Below are positions 23,039-33,584 of a stretch of DNA of 64,000 nucleotides, piece by piece; position 1 is the first letter of the stretch; the number at the start of each line of letters is the position of its first letter. Source of the stretch: Phellopilus nigrolimitatus (Eukaryota; Basidiomycota; Agaricomycetes; Hymenochaetales; Hymenochaetaceae); assembly GCA_021029095.1 (NCBI GenBank), contig JAJOHG010000024.1, positions 310,001 to 374,000 on the forward strand. Reading direction: 5' to 3'. The notes beneath the pieces are model-generated. The model saw only the letters and a list, made by a program, of their open reading frames with translations, was not told the origin of the DNA and searched no databases. The position numbers and the translations under genes are program-made.

Positions 23039-23660
23039 ATGCATTTCTCGATTTTCCTTCGCGGTTCCTTTGTTTTCTCCGCCATCGCTTTGGCCGTCGC
23101 GCAAGGAGGGCCTATAATTGGTCCTACATCCAGCACAAATACTTCTAAAGTTTATCCTACGGCCACTATCCTCGAGAAGCGGTTTGACAACGTCTAACTC
23201 ACCTTTTGTGGCTTGGGCGGTGGAATAATGTTAGTCGTTTCCCCCATGTAGGACGCAACCGAATACTTACATGTATATGACACTTCAGTACTGCGTGGTA
23301 ATAGCTATTCCAGCGACTTTGTAAGCTACCCTCTCCTATATGATCCCATACCTGAAAAAATGCATCAATCGACTTTTGCTGTCCTTTCAGGTTGTTGCCT
23401 TAAACAGTGCTGTGAGTTTTGGAGACGAGTCTACGTTGAATTATAGAAAACTGTGCATTTCGCGAGCGTTCCTGACTGATCTTTCCTATTTTATAGCAAT
23501 TCGGCAGCGGCTTTCCGGGACCCAACTGCCTTAAAAAGATCTCCATATCCGCCAACGGAAAGACGGCTACCGCACAAATCGTAGATAACGTATGAGCAAA
23601 TGTAAATATTCTACATTTCATCTGACTCGCGTATATGGGACAGTGCCCTGGCTGTGCGTC
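23039..23660 (+). pseudogene. decayed secreted double-psi beta-barrel (RlpA/expansin-like) protein
   Basis: An apparent signal peptide (MHFSIFLRGSFVFSAIALAVAQ) is followed by a spacer and a Lys-Arg site (LEKRFDN) of the type cut by Kex2. Past that point the family core can be read across introns: SSDFVVALNSA, QFGSGFPGPNCLKKI, ANGKTATAQIVDN and CPGC. These match small fungal barwin/RlpA-like secreted proteins. Three lesions are visible: a TAA stop three to four residues after the KR site, loss of the expected ACG cysteine motif (VLR instead), and loss of the C-terminal third (usual GGLDLS onward), which ends exactly where the right inverted-repeat arm begins. Exons lie near 23039-23219, 23290-23322, 23392-23412, 23499-23590 and 23644-23658. 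A TATAAAG lies near 22939. Confidence 0.75.
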
Positions 23661-24266
23661 TGTTATTTGCAAATTTCAAGATAAAATGGTAATGCTTAAA
23701 CACGAGGCGAGGCGAGGCGAGAACGCACAACCAGGCATCATGTCCGACAGCAACGGCGCCCATGATCAATTTCCATCGGAATATTTGCGTGCCCTTGCTT
23801 ATCACCACCGTGTTAGCTCGCTAAACGCACAGTGTCATTGCAATATTCTGTGCGAAGGGTGTTTCGTCGGCAACATATCAAATTGTACAGACTGAAATCT
23901 ATGTCAGTGCGTAGTATAGGGCCCCTTTGGGCTCGTCAGGGCACAGAGTAAGATACAAACTACAGTCACCATCTCCTATCCTCCATATAATATGTATAAT
24001 TAGTCGTGCCTTCGTCTGATTTATACAAACTCATTTCGTCTAATATGGTCTTTCCGAATATCGATAGTCTCGGGGATCAAGATAAAACAAAGTACAGCTG
24101 GGCGGAAATGACAACAATTAGTAAAACCTAGCTCCGGAATATCTCGCGCTTTCTCACCTCACTCGATCATACGCCATGTAAATAGCCGCCATCGGCGTCA
24201 TCGTCGTCGTCGTCGTCGCCGCCATTGTCGTTGCTTAAGTAGGTTTTTTTTTATCATCGTCTCCCG
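23653..24266. repeat. inverted repeat, right arm
   Basis: Reverse-complement partner of 22350-22928. Its inner end (23653) cuts into the double-psi beta-barrel pseudogene. Its outer end contains the Asp-codon repeat of the F-box tail, read here as GTC/GTCGTC triplets at about 24196-24225. The frame at 23635-23895 lies wholly in repeat DNA and I do not count it as a gene. Confidence 0.9.
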
Positions 24267-24753
24267 AAAACATCCCTTGCGGCTTTCCGCTATCGAAGGT
24301 CGGACAAATGTTCACGTTGTTTTTTCTGGTCTCCTCAATAGAGCCCGGAGACGACCTGCTTGGGATCGAAATCAGAATGCTTCAGCGTATTGTAAGGATT
24401 AATAACAGTACAGGGGTCAGGGGACTCAACGTCATTGTATGTACTGTAGCATATCTACTTCTACTGGGGCGAATGATACATAGTGGCATAAGTATGGCAG
24501 TGGGAGAACAATGAGAATAGAATGTGAAATCAAATGCTGGATGATGGAAAACGGTGAGCTACACAGCAGCATGCGAGAACGGCCGAATAAAAGCAGAAAA
24601 AAGAAGACTCGATGCGGCGCATTCGAAAAGAATCATATGAAGTAGAGTCCAGGAAAAACAGAAGGCCCAAGAAATGAAAGCGAAAGAACAGAGGCGAAGA
24701 GAGCAGGCGCAGAGCAAATCGAAAGCGAAGATAGAGAAGATACGCTACGGGTG
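24267..24753. other. intergenic, no gene seen
   Basis: About 490 bases between the inverted repeat and the end of MAU2, A-rich toward the right and probably including the MAU2 3' untranslated region. Short frames have no motifs. Confidence 0.45.
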
Positions 24754-27225
24754 CTATGACTCGGGAGAAGCTCCCATGAGCGCTTGGCGCCGCTCGGCAA
24801 GTTGGTCCACTGCGGCAGCGAGCCGGGCATTGATGATCTCCTGCTGCTGGGCTTTGCTCTCATTTCCGTCGCGTCGGTGGAGTTCTAGAGGTTTGACTGC
24901 GTAAGAATAAACCAAAACATTTCATGGTAGGAAGACACTTACCCAAAAATCGCTGTCCGACCCAGAGGCCTAGAGGAGCGTTGCCAATGGGAGTCGTGCT
25001 CTTATCGCTCTTCGAAGCTCGTTCTTCTTTGGAAGATTTTGGAGTGGCGCCGAGTCCAGCAGCGAGCTGGCCACAAGTCTCGAGCATCGCGCGAGCGTGT
25101 TTCTCGGCCGTGCGCAGATACAGCGCGGACACGAGCGCCAACACGAGCGCACGGAGATGGTTGTCCTGAGCTTCAGACGCCCTATCTAGCGCCGCTTTTA
25201 AGTGGGTTCTATAAGAAGTGATCAGTAGGTAAGGAGACAAGACGGCTTGGACAAAGATTGCGCACTTCGCTGTCAGAATCTCCGGCGAGATGCACGCCTG
25301 CAGGACATGCCCGATCGCCTCGAGCGTACCGCCCATGCCCTTGCACGCCTCGACAACCGCGGCCACCTCCTCCTCCCATATGAGGTCCGCCCGGTCGCCC
25401 TCGCCACACGCGATGCGCAGCGCGAGGTGGCTCGCGCGCGCGGACACGTTCACGAACGTCCCGTCCTGCGCGAGGTCCGCGGCGACGGCGTAGCACTGCG
25501 CTGCGCGCGTTGCGTCGCCGAGGGCGTGCGCGAGATGCGCGTGGTGCAACGTGATGCGCGCAGCGTAGGTGGGGAAGAAGCCGAAGGTGCGAGTGTGCGC
25601 AATGAGCGTCGCGAGGTGCTGTAGAAGATCCGATGAGCGACATAAATTATGCTTTATTTTGGATGAAGGCACGTACTGCTGTCGCGTCATCAAATTCACT
25701 CCGCATAATGCAGACCTTGTAAAAAGTCAGCATATATGCTCATACATCGATAATATACACGTACAGCAACCAGCTCTGATAAAAGATCAGCCTTGATCTT
25801 TACCATTCGTTCATCGACCTCCTCAGCGTCTCGAGGTTCAGCCCATGGATTCACTGTCATTTCCAATAAGAAAAATTTCAGTACGAACAACACGAAGTAA
25901 CGCACGAGCTATCTCTTTCTTGACTTCCTTCTCCCAAACAGTCAGACCTTCTCCCGCAAAAACTTTCCGCTTCGGCTTTCGCCCCACCGCGTCCCGCTTC
26001 GAGGTGCTGCTGACAAGATAGGCGAGGTGGTACAGAACGCGAGGATGGGTACATTTAATCGTAAGTGGGGGTCCATACGAGAGAGTGATCTATAGCGACG
26101 TCAGGCTCGGAATAAATTCGAATTAAACAAACTTACATCAATCGTGCCGTTCGGAAACAAGGCGAGCACGTCAGAATCTAGGAGCGCGTGGAGATGCGAC
26201 AAGCGGGGCGATGCCGCTTTCGATGTACCGAGATGCGTGTAGTACACCACGCCGATGAGGAGCGTGTGGATCGCCATGGCTGCCTCGAAAGGGTCCTCAA
26301 AGGAAACAAATTCTTCCTTCTTCTCCTTGTCCGAAGTTGAAGACGGCGCGATGTCGTATGACATGCCTAACGCAGACTCTGCCAAAGCGAGCGAGTCGCC
26401 GACGTCGTCCCACATTCCGGCATCGACAAGTGTGCGGAGACGCAAGACGTGCGTCAAGAGCTTTACTGGCGGGTCATTCAGCTTCTCTGAGACCGACAGA
26501 AGATCCTGGATCGCAGTGAATGCCATTTTCAGATCGGGCGGTATAATCGAGAGCGCATGTGAGATGCTCGTGAGGTGTGTGCTGTATATAAGCCATGGAG
26601 GTGTCCGGGCGACTTCGATTCTCTTGGGAGAGGGGAGAATGAACGAGGACACAAGCCGCTTGAGAAGCGTGCGCGAGTATTTTTCATTCTTCTGCCAGTG
26701 GGAGAGACGAGATTGGATGAGATTGAGAACTTGCTTATACACGGCGAGGGAGGCGCTCTGCTGAGCGACAATCTGGCCCTTGCCAATCGCAGTTTCGACC
26801 TAGCTCAAGGTTGTAGCAAAAATCACCATACATCTAAGGAGAGAGCCCACCTCTATTTCCAAGCCACTCGCCCAAGGATAGTGCTTGTTCTGGCTCCATC
26901 CAGCCCCGACAATCTTCATCCCTATCTCTGCCAACGCAGTCCACGCACGACACTCCACGTCCGGCGGGAGCGAACCCAAAGCCAGGCACTTCCGCAATGC
27001 CGCCAGCGACAAGACATAGCTCGTGATATGCGACTTGTGATTTGGAGGAACGGCAAGCAGGTTGGGCAAAGCGAGGAGCAGGACGCTCGGCGGGAGCGAG
27101 TTCAGCGCGCGCTTCTTGCCTGCGCGTCCTTCTGAGGGCGATTCAGACCGCATGCGCTTTCGCGAGCGTGTAGAGACGCGCGATTGTGGTGTTTCTGGAG
27201 CCCCGTCATCGCGTTTCGCGAGCAT
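24754..27225 (-). CDS. cohesin loader subunit MAU2/Scc4 (TPR protein)
   Basis: MAU2/Scc4 binds the N-terminus of Scc2/NIPBL, and the pair loads cohesin onto chromatin. The start MLAKRDDGAPETPQ leads into a basic, probably nuclear-targeting stretch (RSRKRMRSESPSEG). TPR-like helices follow through several exons: VLLLALPNLLAV, YKQVLNLIQSRL, TAIQDLLSVSEKLNDPPVKLLTHVLRLR, LDSDVLALFPNGTID. Later ones include YAARITLHHAHLAHALGDATRAAQCYAVAADLAQ. The C-terminal helix has the family pattern VKPLELHRR and AAVDQLAERRQALMGASP. Introns fall near 24901-24942, 25207-25260, 25620-25715 and others toward the start; boundaries are approximate. Large helical repeats plus the conserved ends make the family assignment likely, though an unaided reading cannot exclude another TPR protein. 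Confidence 0.8.
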
Positions 27226-27623
27226 GTTGTCCTAAAGGGTGCGGTCACGAACAGACAGTGAAGTCGGTGTCGGCGAACACAGCGGCCGATAGAGCCCACT
27301 ACTGGTAGAAACGAAGGTAAACACGAGCAATCCTAGCGCCGCACCGAGAAAAAGCCTTTCCGGTTGGCCAATCTGGTTGGCGAGACAGTTTTTAAGAACG
27401 ATAGGAGACCGCCGACGACGTCGAGGACAGTGAGCGCGTCTGCGGCTGCGGCTGAGTGTCGGCCAGAATCGAAATAGCGCCATAATTGGAAGTCATATTT
27501 CTCACGCCTCAATGGCGTTCTTGCTGACAAACATTCTGATGAAGTCCACAAACATATGTATCGTACATGTCAAACCTCTTCTTACTCTACTAGTAGACAA
27601 TTGTTGAACCGTTCCCTTCGTTT
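27226..27623. other. short region between MAU2 and the peroxiredoxin-like gene
   Basis: This is the upstream region of MAU2 and 3' flank of the next gene, both on the minus strand. A minus frame at 27232-27483 includes a possible membrane helix (LFLGAALGLLVFTFV), but it ends six bases before the MAU2 start and shows no family I know. It is more likely 5' leader than a gene. Confidence 0.4.
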
Positions 27624-28664
27624 TTATGTGGATTTCACTCCAGCAGCTTCCATCAGCTCAGCAACTTCAACGTCTGGAGAACGCGAATGTCAGCCTCGTG
27701 CGACGTTATAGACCATCAACACTCTTTGGACTTACGGTCCTGCGTATGTTTCATCAAGTAAGCGAACTGGCAAGTATTCCCTGAAATAATAAGACGCGAA
27801 GTTCAAGCCTAGATAAAGGGATGCGACAGAACAGCAAACCTGGACCAAATATGAAATCCCCGCCAAGCTGCGAGATGTTTCCTTGCTTCCCCATATGCAG
27901 GGGATGAGAAACGGGGCCTCTCTAATAGTGACTCTCAGTAAATGCCTAACTGGAAGTAAAATATTGGTGCACCCAAATGCTCTTGAGGACATTCGACAAA
28001 GCACCGGTAACGTAGCTGCGCTTCTGTTCGCCAGCCGGTGTGCCCGCAAGAGTTTCGACAGTCATGTTGAGTTTACGGTACAGTTCACGGGAGGGGTCTG
28101 CGTAGATGTCGCCAGTGAACCCGGTGTCCTCTAAGTAGGGTTTAGCGGATTCGTTTCGTACGGGAAACGGAAAACAAGAGACGTACTCTTGTAATTATCG
28201 ATCAATTGCCATTCACCACATCCTATGACGACGATTTTCACGCCCACCTCAGACAGAGATTTCTCAGATACTGCGGCAAGTTGAGAGACATAAGCCTAGG
28301 AACGCGTGGTGAATTTAATTTGAATACTTTGGCTGAATCCTCCGATGACGGATTCCGAAAATATGAGACGCACCTGGCACATCTATTGGAAGCGGAATGA
28401 GATAAATAAACGATCAGTTTCTGAGTTCGCAAATCTGCTAAACAAGCGAGAATACCCCGCAGAAAAAGTGCCCTATTACAAAATCAGTTGATCAATGACG
28501 TGAAGAGACCGAAAGCAAGGGAACTTACGGATGAAGACGACGACCGTCTTCACAGAAGCGAAGATGTCGCCGAAAGGGGCCTGGCTGCCTTTGTTATCAA
28601 AGACAGTTATTTGCGCCGCTGCGGCTATAGTTTCTTCGTTTGGGATGCTCTGGCTTGAGGACAT
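27624..28664 (-). CDS. AhpC/TSA antioxidant-enzyme domain protein (PRXL2/AAED1-like)
   Basis: A thioredoxin-fold protein related to peroxiredoxins, probably a thiol redox enzyme of the cytosol. Eight exons join in frame to 201 residues: 28529-28664, 28456-28472, 28374-28382, 28187-28295, 27973-28130, 27840-27921, 27736-27780 and 27624-27673. Signatures are VVVFIRHFFCGMCQAYVSQL, VGVKIVVIGCG, YKKDTGFTGDIYADPS and GNISQLGGDFIFGPG. The Cys-X-X-Cys pair (CGMC) is built across two introns: one Cys in a 17-nt exon, the other in a 9-nt exon encoding only MCQ. The C-terminus is HVEVAELMEAAGVKST. Exact oxidant and partner are unknown. The exon chain was read by eye, but every junction keeps frame and has GT-AG ends. 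Confidence 0.88.
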
Positions 28665-29348
28665 GATGGAGTCGGCGTGGATTCTGAAATGAGTAAGCGT
28701 AAGTCGATATGGTTGTATTCGTGGGAAATGTGTGCCGAGTAGTGCCGAGGGCATCTCCAAGGACTCTCATGCAAATTGACGCTTACAAGAGATCTTTCAA
28801 CTCTGACTTTCGCCGAATTTCCTCATAAACTTAACTACTCGACAATGAAGCTTTAGCTTGCAAACTTCCTCGAGCTCTAGTCGCGCAAAGATCATCGGGA
28901 CCACTCAGACTGCTGATGTGCATATTATGACTAGCGAAATTCCTCGATGTTTTGACTGTTTTTTTTGACTGTTATCTCCGGGAAAAGGCATGACCGTTCA
29001 ATCCGAAGACTTTTGAACCAGCCAGCACGCGTCAAAAAAAAAAAGTCGTCCGTGGTCGCTGCGCGGCTCACACTTGGGCTCTCTAATCCTCGGAACTTAT
29101 TTCTCCTAGCGATCAGATAGCTTGGTGGTTGGAGCCTGCTAGCTGACCCGAAATTCCGACGATGGTCCTTCCGTCTCGCTTAGCGGCGATCACGCCTTGA
29201 TGTTTGACTCGCAGAGTCTCACGGCGCTCAAACGCCTCAACGGCGATTTATCCTTTATTAACTCGATAATCGACACGGGAGAAGGGCGTGAAGACTTCCC
29301 CAAGGCTTCCCAAACGGATGTGCGCGCTACAAGCCTCGTTAGAACGCG
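28665..29348. promoter_or_regulatory. divergent upstream region
   Basis: This 684-bp stretch separates the start of the peroxiredoxin-like gene (minus) from the start of the membrane-protein gene (plus), so it should hold both promoters. A short A-run lies near 29034-29043. Small frames near 29190-29400 overlap and have no motif. Confidence 0.45.
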
Positions 29349-31445
29349 ATGTCCGATCCTGATATTGCTGGTGGCCGTCATGGGCCATTTGTCCACCTAA
29401 TCACGGCCGCGCGCAGAGCTGTGGAAATACCAGTTCCAACGTCACTTCAAGTCGCGGCTTCGGCGGACATCGAACTCGAGTCCTCTGGTGTCGGAATGAG
29501 CGCGATGCTTGGAGCGACTGTCGGCTCGATCCTGATTGCGTCGTGGTTCGCCGCCGCATTGACCGGGGTCGTGTTTCTCCAGGCGTACCTCTACTTCCGG
29601 AGCCGGCCGAAAGGCGATAGCAAGATCTACAGCTTCATTGTACGCAATAGTTCTCCTTGATTAGAATCTACCTCATCTTTTCTCTCTCTCTCTAGGTTCT
29701 TGTTTTATGGTGAAAACACTTTTACGTAGCTCTGAATACCGCAAAGGCTGAAGACCATGTACGTCAGCGGTTTGGACACTGCACACATCGTGTGTGTGGT
29801 GGTCTCGTTGTACCATTATCTCATCCGGAGCTTTGGAAACGATGACGCTCTAAACGATGTGACACCGTAAGCATATTACTTCTTACAGCACCATAGGAGT
29901 CTAATGAACACTAAATCCCTCTGCTCGAAAGCCCTCTCGCTGTGAGGATGTCCGCCTTGCTGTCTTCCTGTTCACTGCTGACAGTTTTTCCGCCCAGCTC
30001 TCAGTAGGCATAACTGTACGTTCAAATGGCTACTAGCATGACCATTGCGAACTAACAAACTTTTCCTTGCAGGCGTTTGTCACGCTCATTGTGCAAAGGT
30101 ACGTCGCACCGTTGCTAGCGCACCTCCACAGAGAATTCGAGTTCCAAAAATTATCACAGCTTCTTCTGCTGGCGCGTGTGGAAATGTATGACAATTCCCT
30201 TTCCCATATTAATCAAATCCGGATACTGAAACTATTCGCACAGTTAGCCGAGCCTTTAAGCTCGTTCCTCCTACTATTGTGAATTTGATTTCGCTTAACT
30301 ACGGACATATTACTGATGACTGCGATCCTCCAAAGATTGTGCTTTTGCTTGCCAGACTGGGTAAGACTCATTCTTGTCACCTTCTTCCTTTCGACAGACT
30401 GACGCGTGTTTTCTTAGGGTGCGGATTGGGTAGGCCATTCCCAGCATCTTTGTGGAAAGATAAGCTGACCCGCGCGACTCCAGCCGCCACGATAAAAGCG
30501 TACGCCCGTTACGCTACGTTTTCCCGAGGTTTCCCGACTGAACAAGCGGATAGAATTGAACTCAAGACTTTCAGCGACTTTATTTCACGCCTTCGCGTAA
30601 GAGGCATTTACTTTGTTGTATTTTCCGCTAAGTCATCTCTTTGCAGTGGGTATTTACTGCTGGTTTAGCACTCGGTGTCATCTGCGATGTCCTCATCACA
30701 GCGAGTCTCTGTTTCTGGCTCTACAGAGTGAACACTTCGCAGTTCGTCTTTCATATACTTGACTTCATTAAAATTGTACGTGCAGTCCCGGAGAGAGACA
30801 CATAGGTGACCGCTTTTCCAATATTGTTGCAAGGCGTAAGGAATTTATTCGGCGTCTACAAGGTCAAACAAAACACTGGACAAAATCATTATCTATACCG
30901 TCGAAAATGGGGCGTTGACGAGGTATCGATATCTACGGAGATTTATCTTCTTTATAACTTGGTGTTAATTATTTCCCCGGCCTCAAATAGTCTGACTTCA
31001 ATAGCTTCTCTTCTATGCGTGAGTCCCTTTGTCGCTCCAACGTCTAAATATTTCCCGAGAGTCTGAACATGCGCAGGTTGTGACTATGCCTGGAAACCTA
31101 GTCTTCCTAGCCGTCCACATCATTATCAGCAAGTGTGAGTTTCTCGTTCTTTCGACATTCCTTCAAGTCTGATGCACCTGGTCACCTGGAGACAGTATTC
31201 ATTAATGCGTTCCTCGCCTCGTAAGCTTTATTCACTGCTATCCTGATCCCTGTAGCTCTGTTGATATCTTTCGTGACACCTCCTATTCCGCACGGCGCAG
31301 ATTGAACGCGCGCAATTCGATCCGTGCCCAAAAAGAGCAGAGCACGCAGGCGCATAGAGTGCTGTCAGGTTTATACTTCGCACCACCCCCGCGGACGAGC
31401 AGGCATGACAGCAGGACAGAGGTCAGGCGTAATTTGTCATATTGA
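29349..31445 (+). CDS. multi-pass membrane protein, DUF6534-type
   Basis: This is one of the seven-helix proteins expanded in mushroom fungi; their role is unknown. At least nine exons, with about 50-bp introns, are needed. The start MSDPDIAGGRHGP leads to a first helix LGATVGSILIASWFAAALTGVVFLQ. Further segments are TMYVSGLDTAHIVCVVVSLYHYLI, LAVFLFTADSFSAQLSVGIT with SFFCWRVWK, and WVFTAGLALGVICDVLITASLCFWLYR. Then come the family signature KTLDKIIIYTVENGALTS, SLLCVVTMPGNLVFLAVH and the end LFINAFLASLNARNS. The last exon adds a polar tail to the stop at 31445. Boundaries in the middle (30190-30600) are least certain. It is probably a plasma-membrane or endomembrane protein; no ligand can be inferred. 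Confidence 0.82.
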
Positions 31446-32046
31446 TATATGGGGGCTGCTTTACTAATAAAACGGGCCGACATTACAGCAAGCTAATTCA
31501 TACGCTCAAAAACCTATGCAAGTGATGAAACCATGCCACCTGGAAGATAAATCCATGGAATGAACCTTTTACGCTTTGGCGGGAGTTGGTGCGGATTTAA
31601 GGATGGTCCGCATTGACTCTAGATCTCGGATACGACACCAGTATTAACAATCCTTCGCTTACCTTATTGAGCTTGTACTTTAACATTATATTTGTCTACC
31701 ATCTAATGTATTAACAGTATTATGTTTTATTTAGAGCTTCAGATTGTCCGGAACACGAGTGAAAGGCTCTTGTTTATGATCGGTCTATAGGAAAAAATAG
31801 AGATCGGAGCTTGCACTAATTTCAACCCATCTTTCAGACCTTGAATGTTATGTATCTCAGTCGGCAGTCTTGTTGAGAGGATTTGAAGTCCGCTCGACGT
31901 GTTGTGTATGTTTATTGACGCGTCTTTCCCACATGCACACCGCCATGACACGCCTGAGCACGCAGGCTATCAATGATACTAGTATCAACGCAACTGAAAC
32001 TCACCGACCAATAACATACATACACAACACTTGAAGCTTCGAAGAC
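31446..32046. other. intergenic, no gene seen
   Basis: About 600 bp between two genes on the plus strand. It should contain the promoter of the EI24/RRT8-like gene. No repeat or RNA gene is visible. Confidence 0.45.
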
Positions 32047-33423
32047 ATGTCGACAGAACCAGATAAGGTCACTCGTGAGAGCGAGATTGCCATGAAGCGC
32101 CTGGAACCCGAAGACGCGCTCGCCGCTGCGGCACGCGCTAGCGCAGTCCGCCAGGAACGCCTCGCGTTTCCTCCGATATACGTCGTCGTTGGCGCGTACC
32201 GATTACTCTCAGACGACAAGTTGTACATTCCGACATGGGCGAAGTGCAAGCACGGTTTCTTGCGTGGTGCGGTGGTCGGTCTGGGATGGGTACGTCCAGC
32301 CTGTGTCATCTTTTGCGTGTTGTGAATGAACCATTCCTCTGTTTCCGTCGCACTGCAGGCTGCGCTATCATTCAACATCCAGCTGAAGTTTGTCGAGATT
32401 TTTCTGAGGAAGTGCGTCTTTTCGCAGTCTCTTGCTTGATGGAGCTTGCTGGACAACCGGTCTGGACAGCTCTCCCCGTGTCACCGGCCTTGCGCACGAC
32501 TCGATGTTCGGCTACCAGCTTCCGTTCACCGTCACAACGTGTAGGCACTCCCCATTCCTTTGCAAGCTCTGTCCCCGTGCTTACTGAAGTCCCGAACCAC
32601 CCGACGTTCTGACAATGACAGACGCGACGCTCCTCCTGCTCTCGAACCAGCTTACAGTCATCCTGCGCTTCTTCCTCTCGAAGAACATGCGCATCGCGCG
32701 CGACCGCGCGTGGCAGCACACCGAACGCTCGCGCGGCAAGGGGCCCGAATTCTGGGGCCCGTACGTGGAGGAATACGCCGTGCCCCCGCGCGTCGAGGGC
32801 TGGCGCTGGGAGCGCTGGGTTGGCGGGTACTTCGGGCGGTTTATTATTACGAGAGGTGAGTAGGGGGCGACCGTGCGCGTGAATAAGGGCATACTAATGT
32901 TCTGCAATCCGAAGTCATACTCTTCCCGCTGAGTTTCTACCCGTTCGTCGGCATCGCCGTCGGCGCGTACTTAAAGGCTATCGGCACGGCGCGTCACCTC
33001 CATAGACGTGTGAGCACCTTCTTTCCTCCATCTCACAGCCCAATCTAAAAGATAAGTAGTACTTCGAGGCGAAGAAAATGACGTCGGACCAAATCGCTGT
33101 ATTCATGGAAGAGCGAAAGTTGGCATATAGGTCCTTCGGCTTCGCCGCTGCCCTCCTTGAGGGCCTTCCCATCATCGGCTTGCTCTTCTCCATTTCTAAT
33201 CGTGTGGGCGCGGCCATGTGGGCACACGGTATGTTCCAAAGCCGTTTCTTCTCTGTACATCTGAGTTTATATTTATGATTGCGACGCAGACCTAGAGAAG
33301 CGCCAGCACGCCTTTGCCTCGGGCGAGCTCAAGCCCATGACACCTATATCATCCGCTGATATTGAGCTCAAGTCTACAGCCATGGCAGGCACTTGGCAGA
33401 ACGGAGATAGGAAGACAATCTAA
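32047..33423 (+). CDS. EI24/RRT8-LDS family membrane protein
   Basis: This resembles the fungal Rrt8/Lds1/Lds2 group, EI24/CysZ-like proteins linked in yeast to lipid droplets and the outer spore wall. The start MSTEPDKVTRESEIAM leads through an amphipathic stretch to PPIYVVVGAYRLL and HGFLRGAVVGLGW. Later exons give LSFNIQLKFVEIFL, FGYQLPFTVTTYATLLLLSNQL, RFFLSKNMRIARDRAW and YVEEYAVPPRVEGWRWERWV. The C-terminal hallmark is FGFAAALLEGLPIIGLLFSISNRVGAAMWAHDLEK. Introns fall near 32288-32358, 32414-32490, 32541-32628, 32855-32914, 33010-33057 and 33229-33290. Four to five membrane segments are likely. The biological role in this fungus is inferred from the family only. Confidence 0.75.
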
Positions 33424-33584
33424 TAGAGCGATGGCGGTCTATCTATATAGCTTATGACAGAAAACATGAATCGGGATGTACAGAAATAACATAAGAGGAA
33501 ACACGACATTGTAATAAGTACTCTTCATAATAGAGGGTGAGTATGAACAGAGAAAAGAGACGCTCGGAAGGAAACACTCGGCGT

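Noticed and set aside
23635..23895. Plus-strand frame of 86 codons in the right inverted-repeat arm
   Set aside because: The same DNA in the left arm does not keep the frame, and it begins within the decayed secreted-protein gene.
27232..27483. Minus-strand frame with one hydrophobic helix before MAU2
   Set aside because: It stops six bases before the MAU2 ATG and begins Arg-rich without a family match; probably 5' leader.
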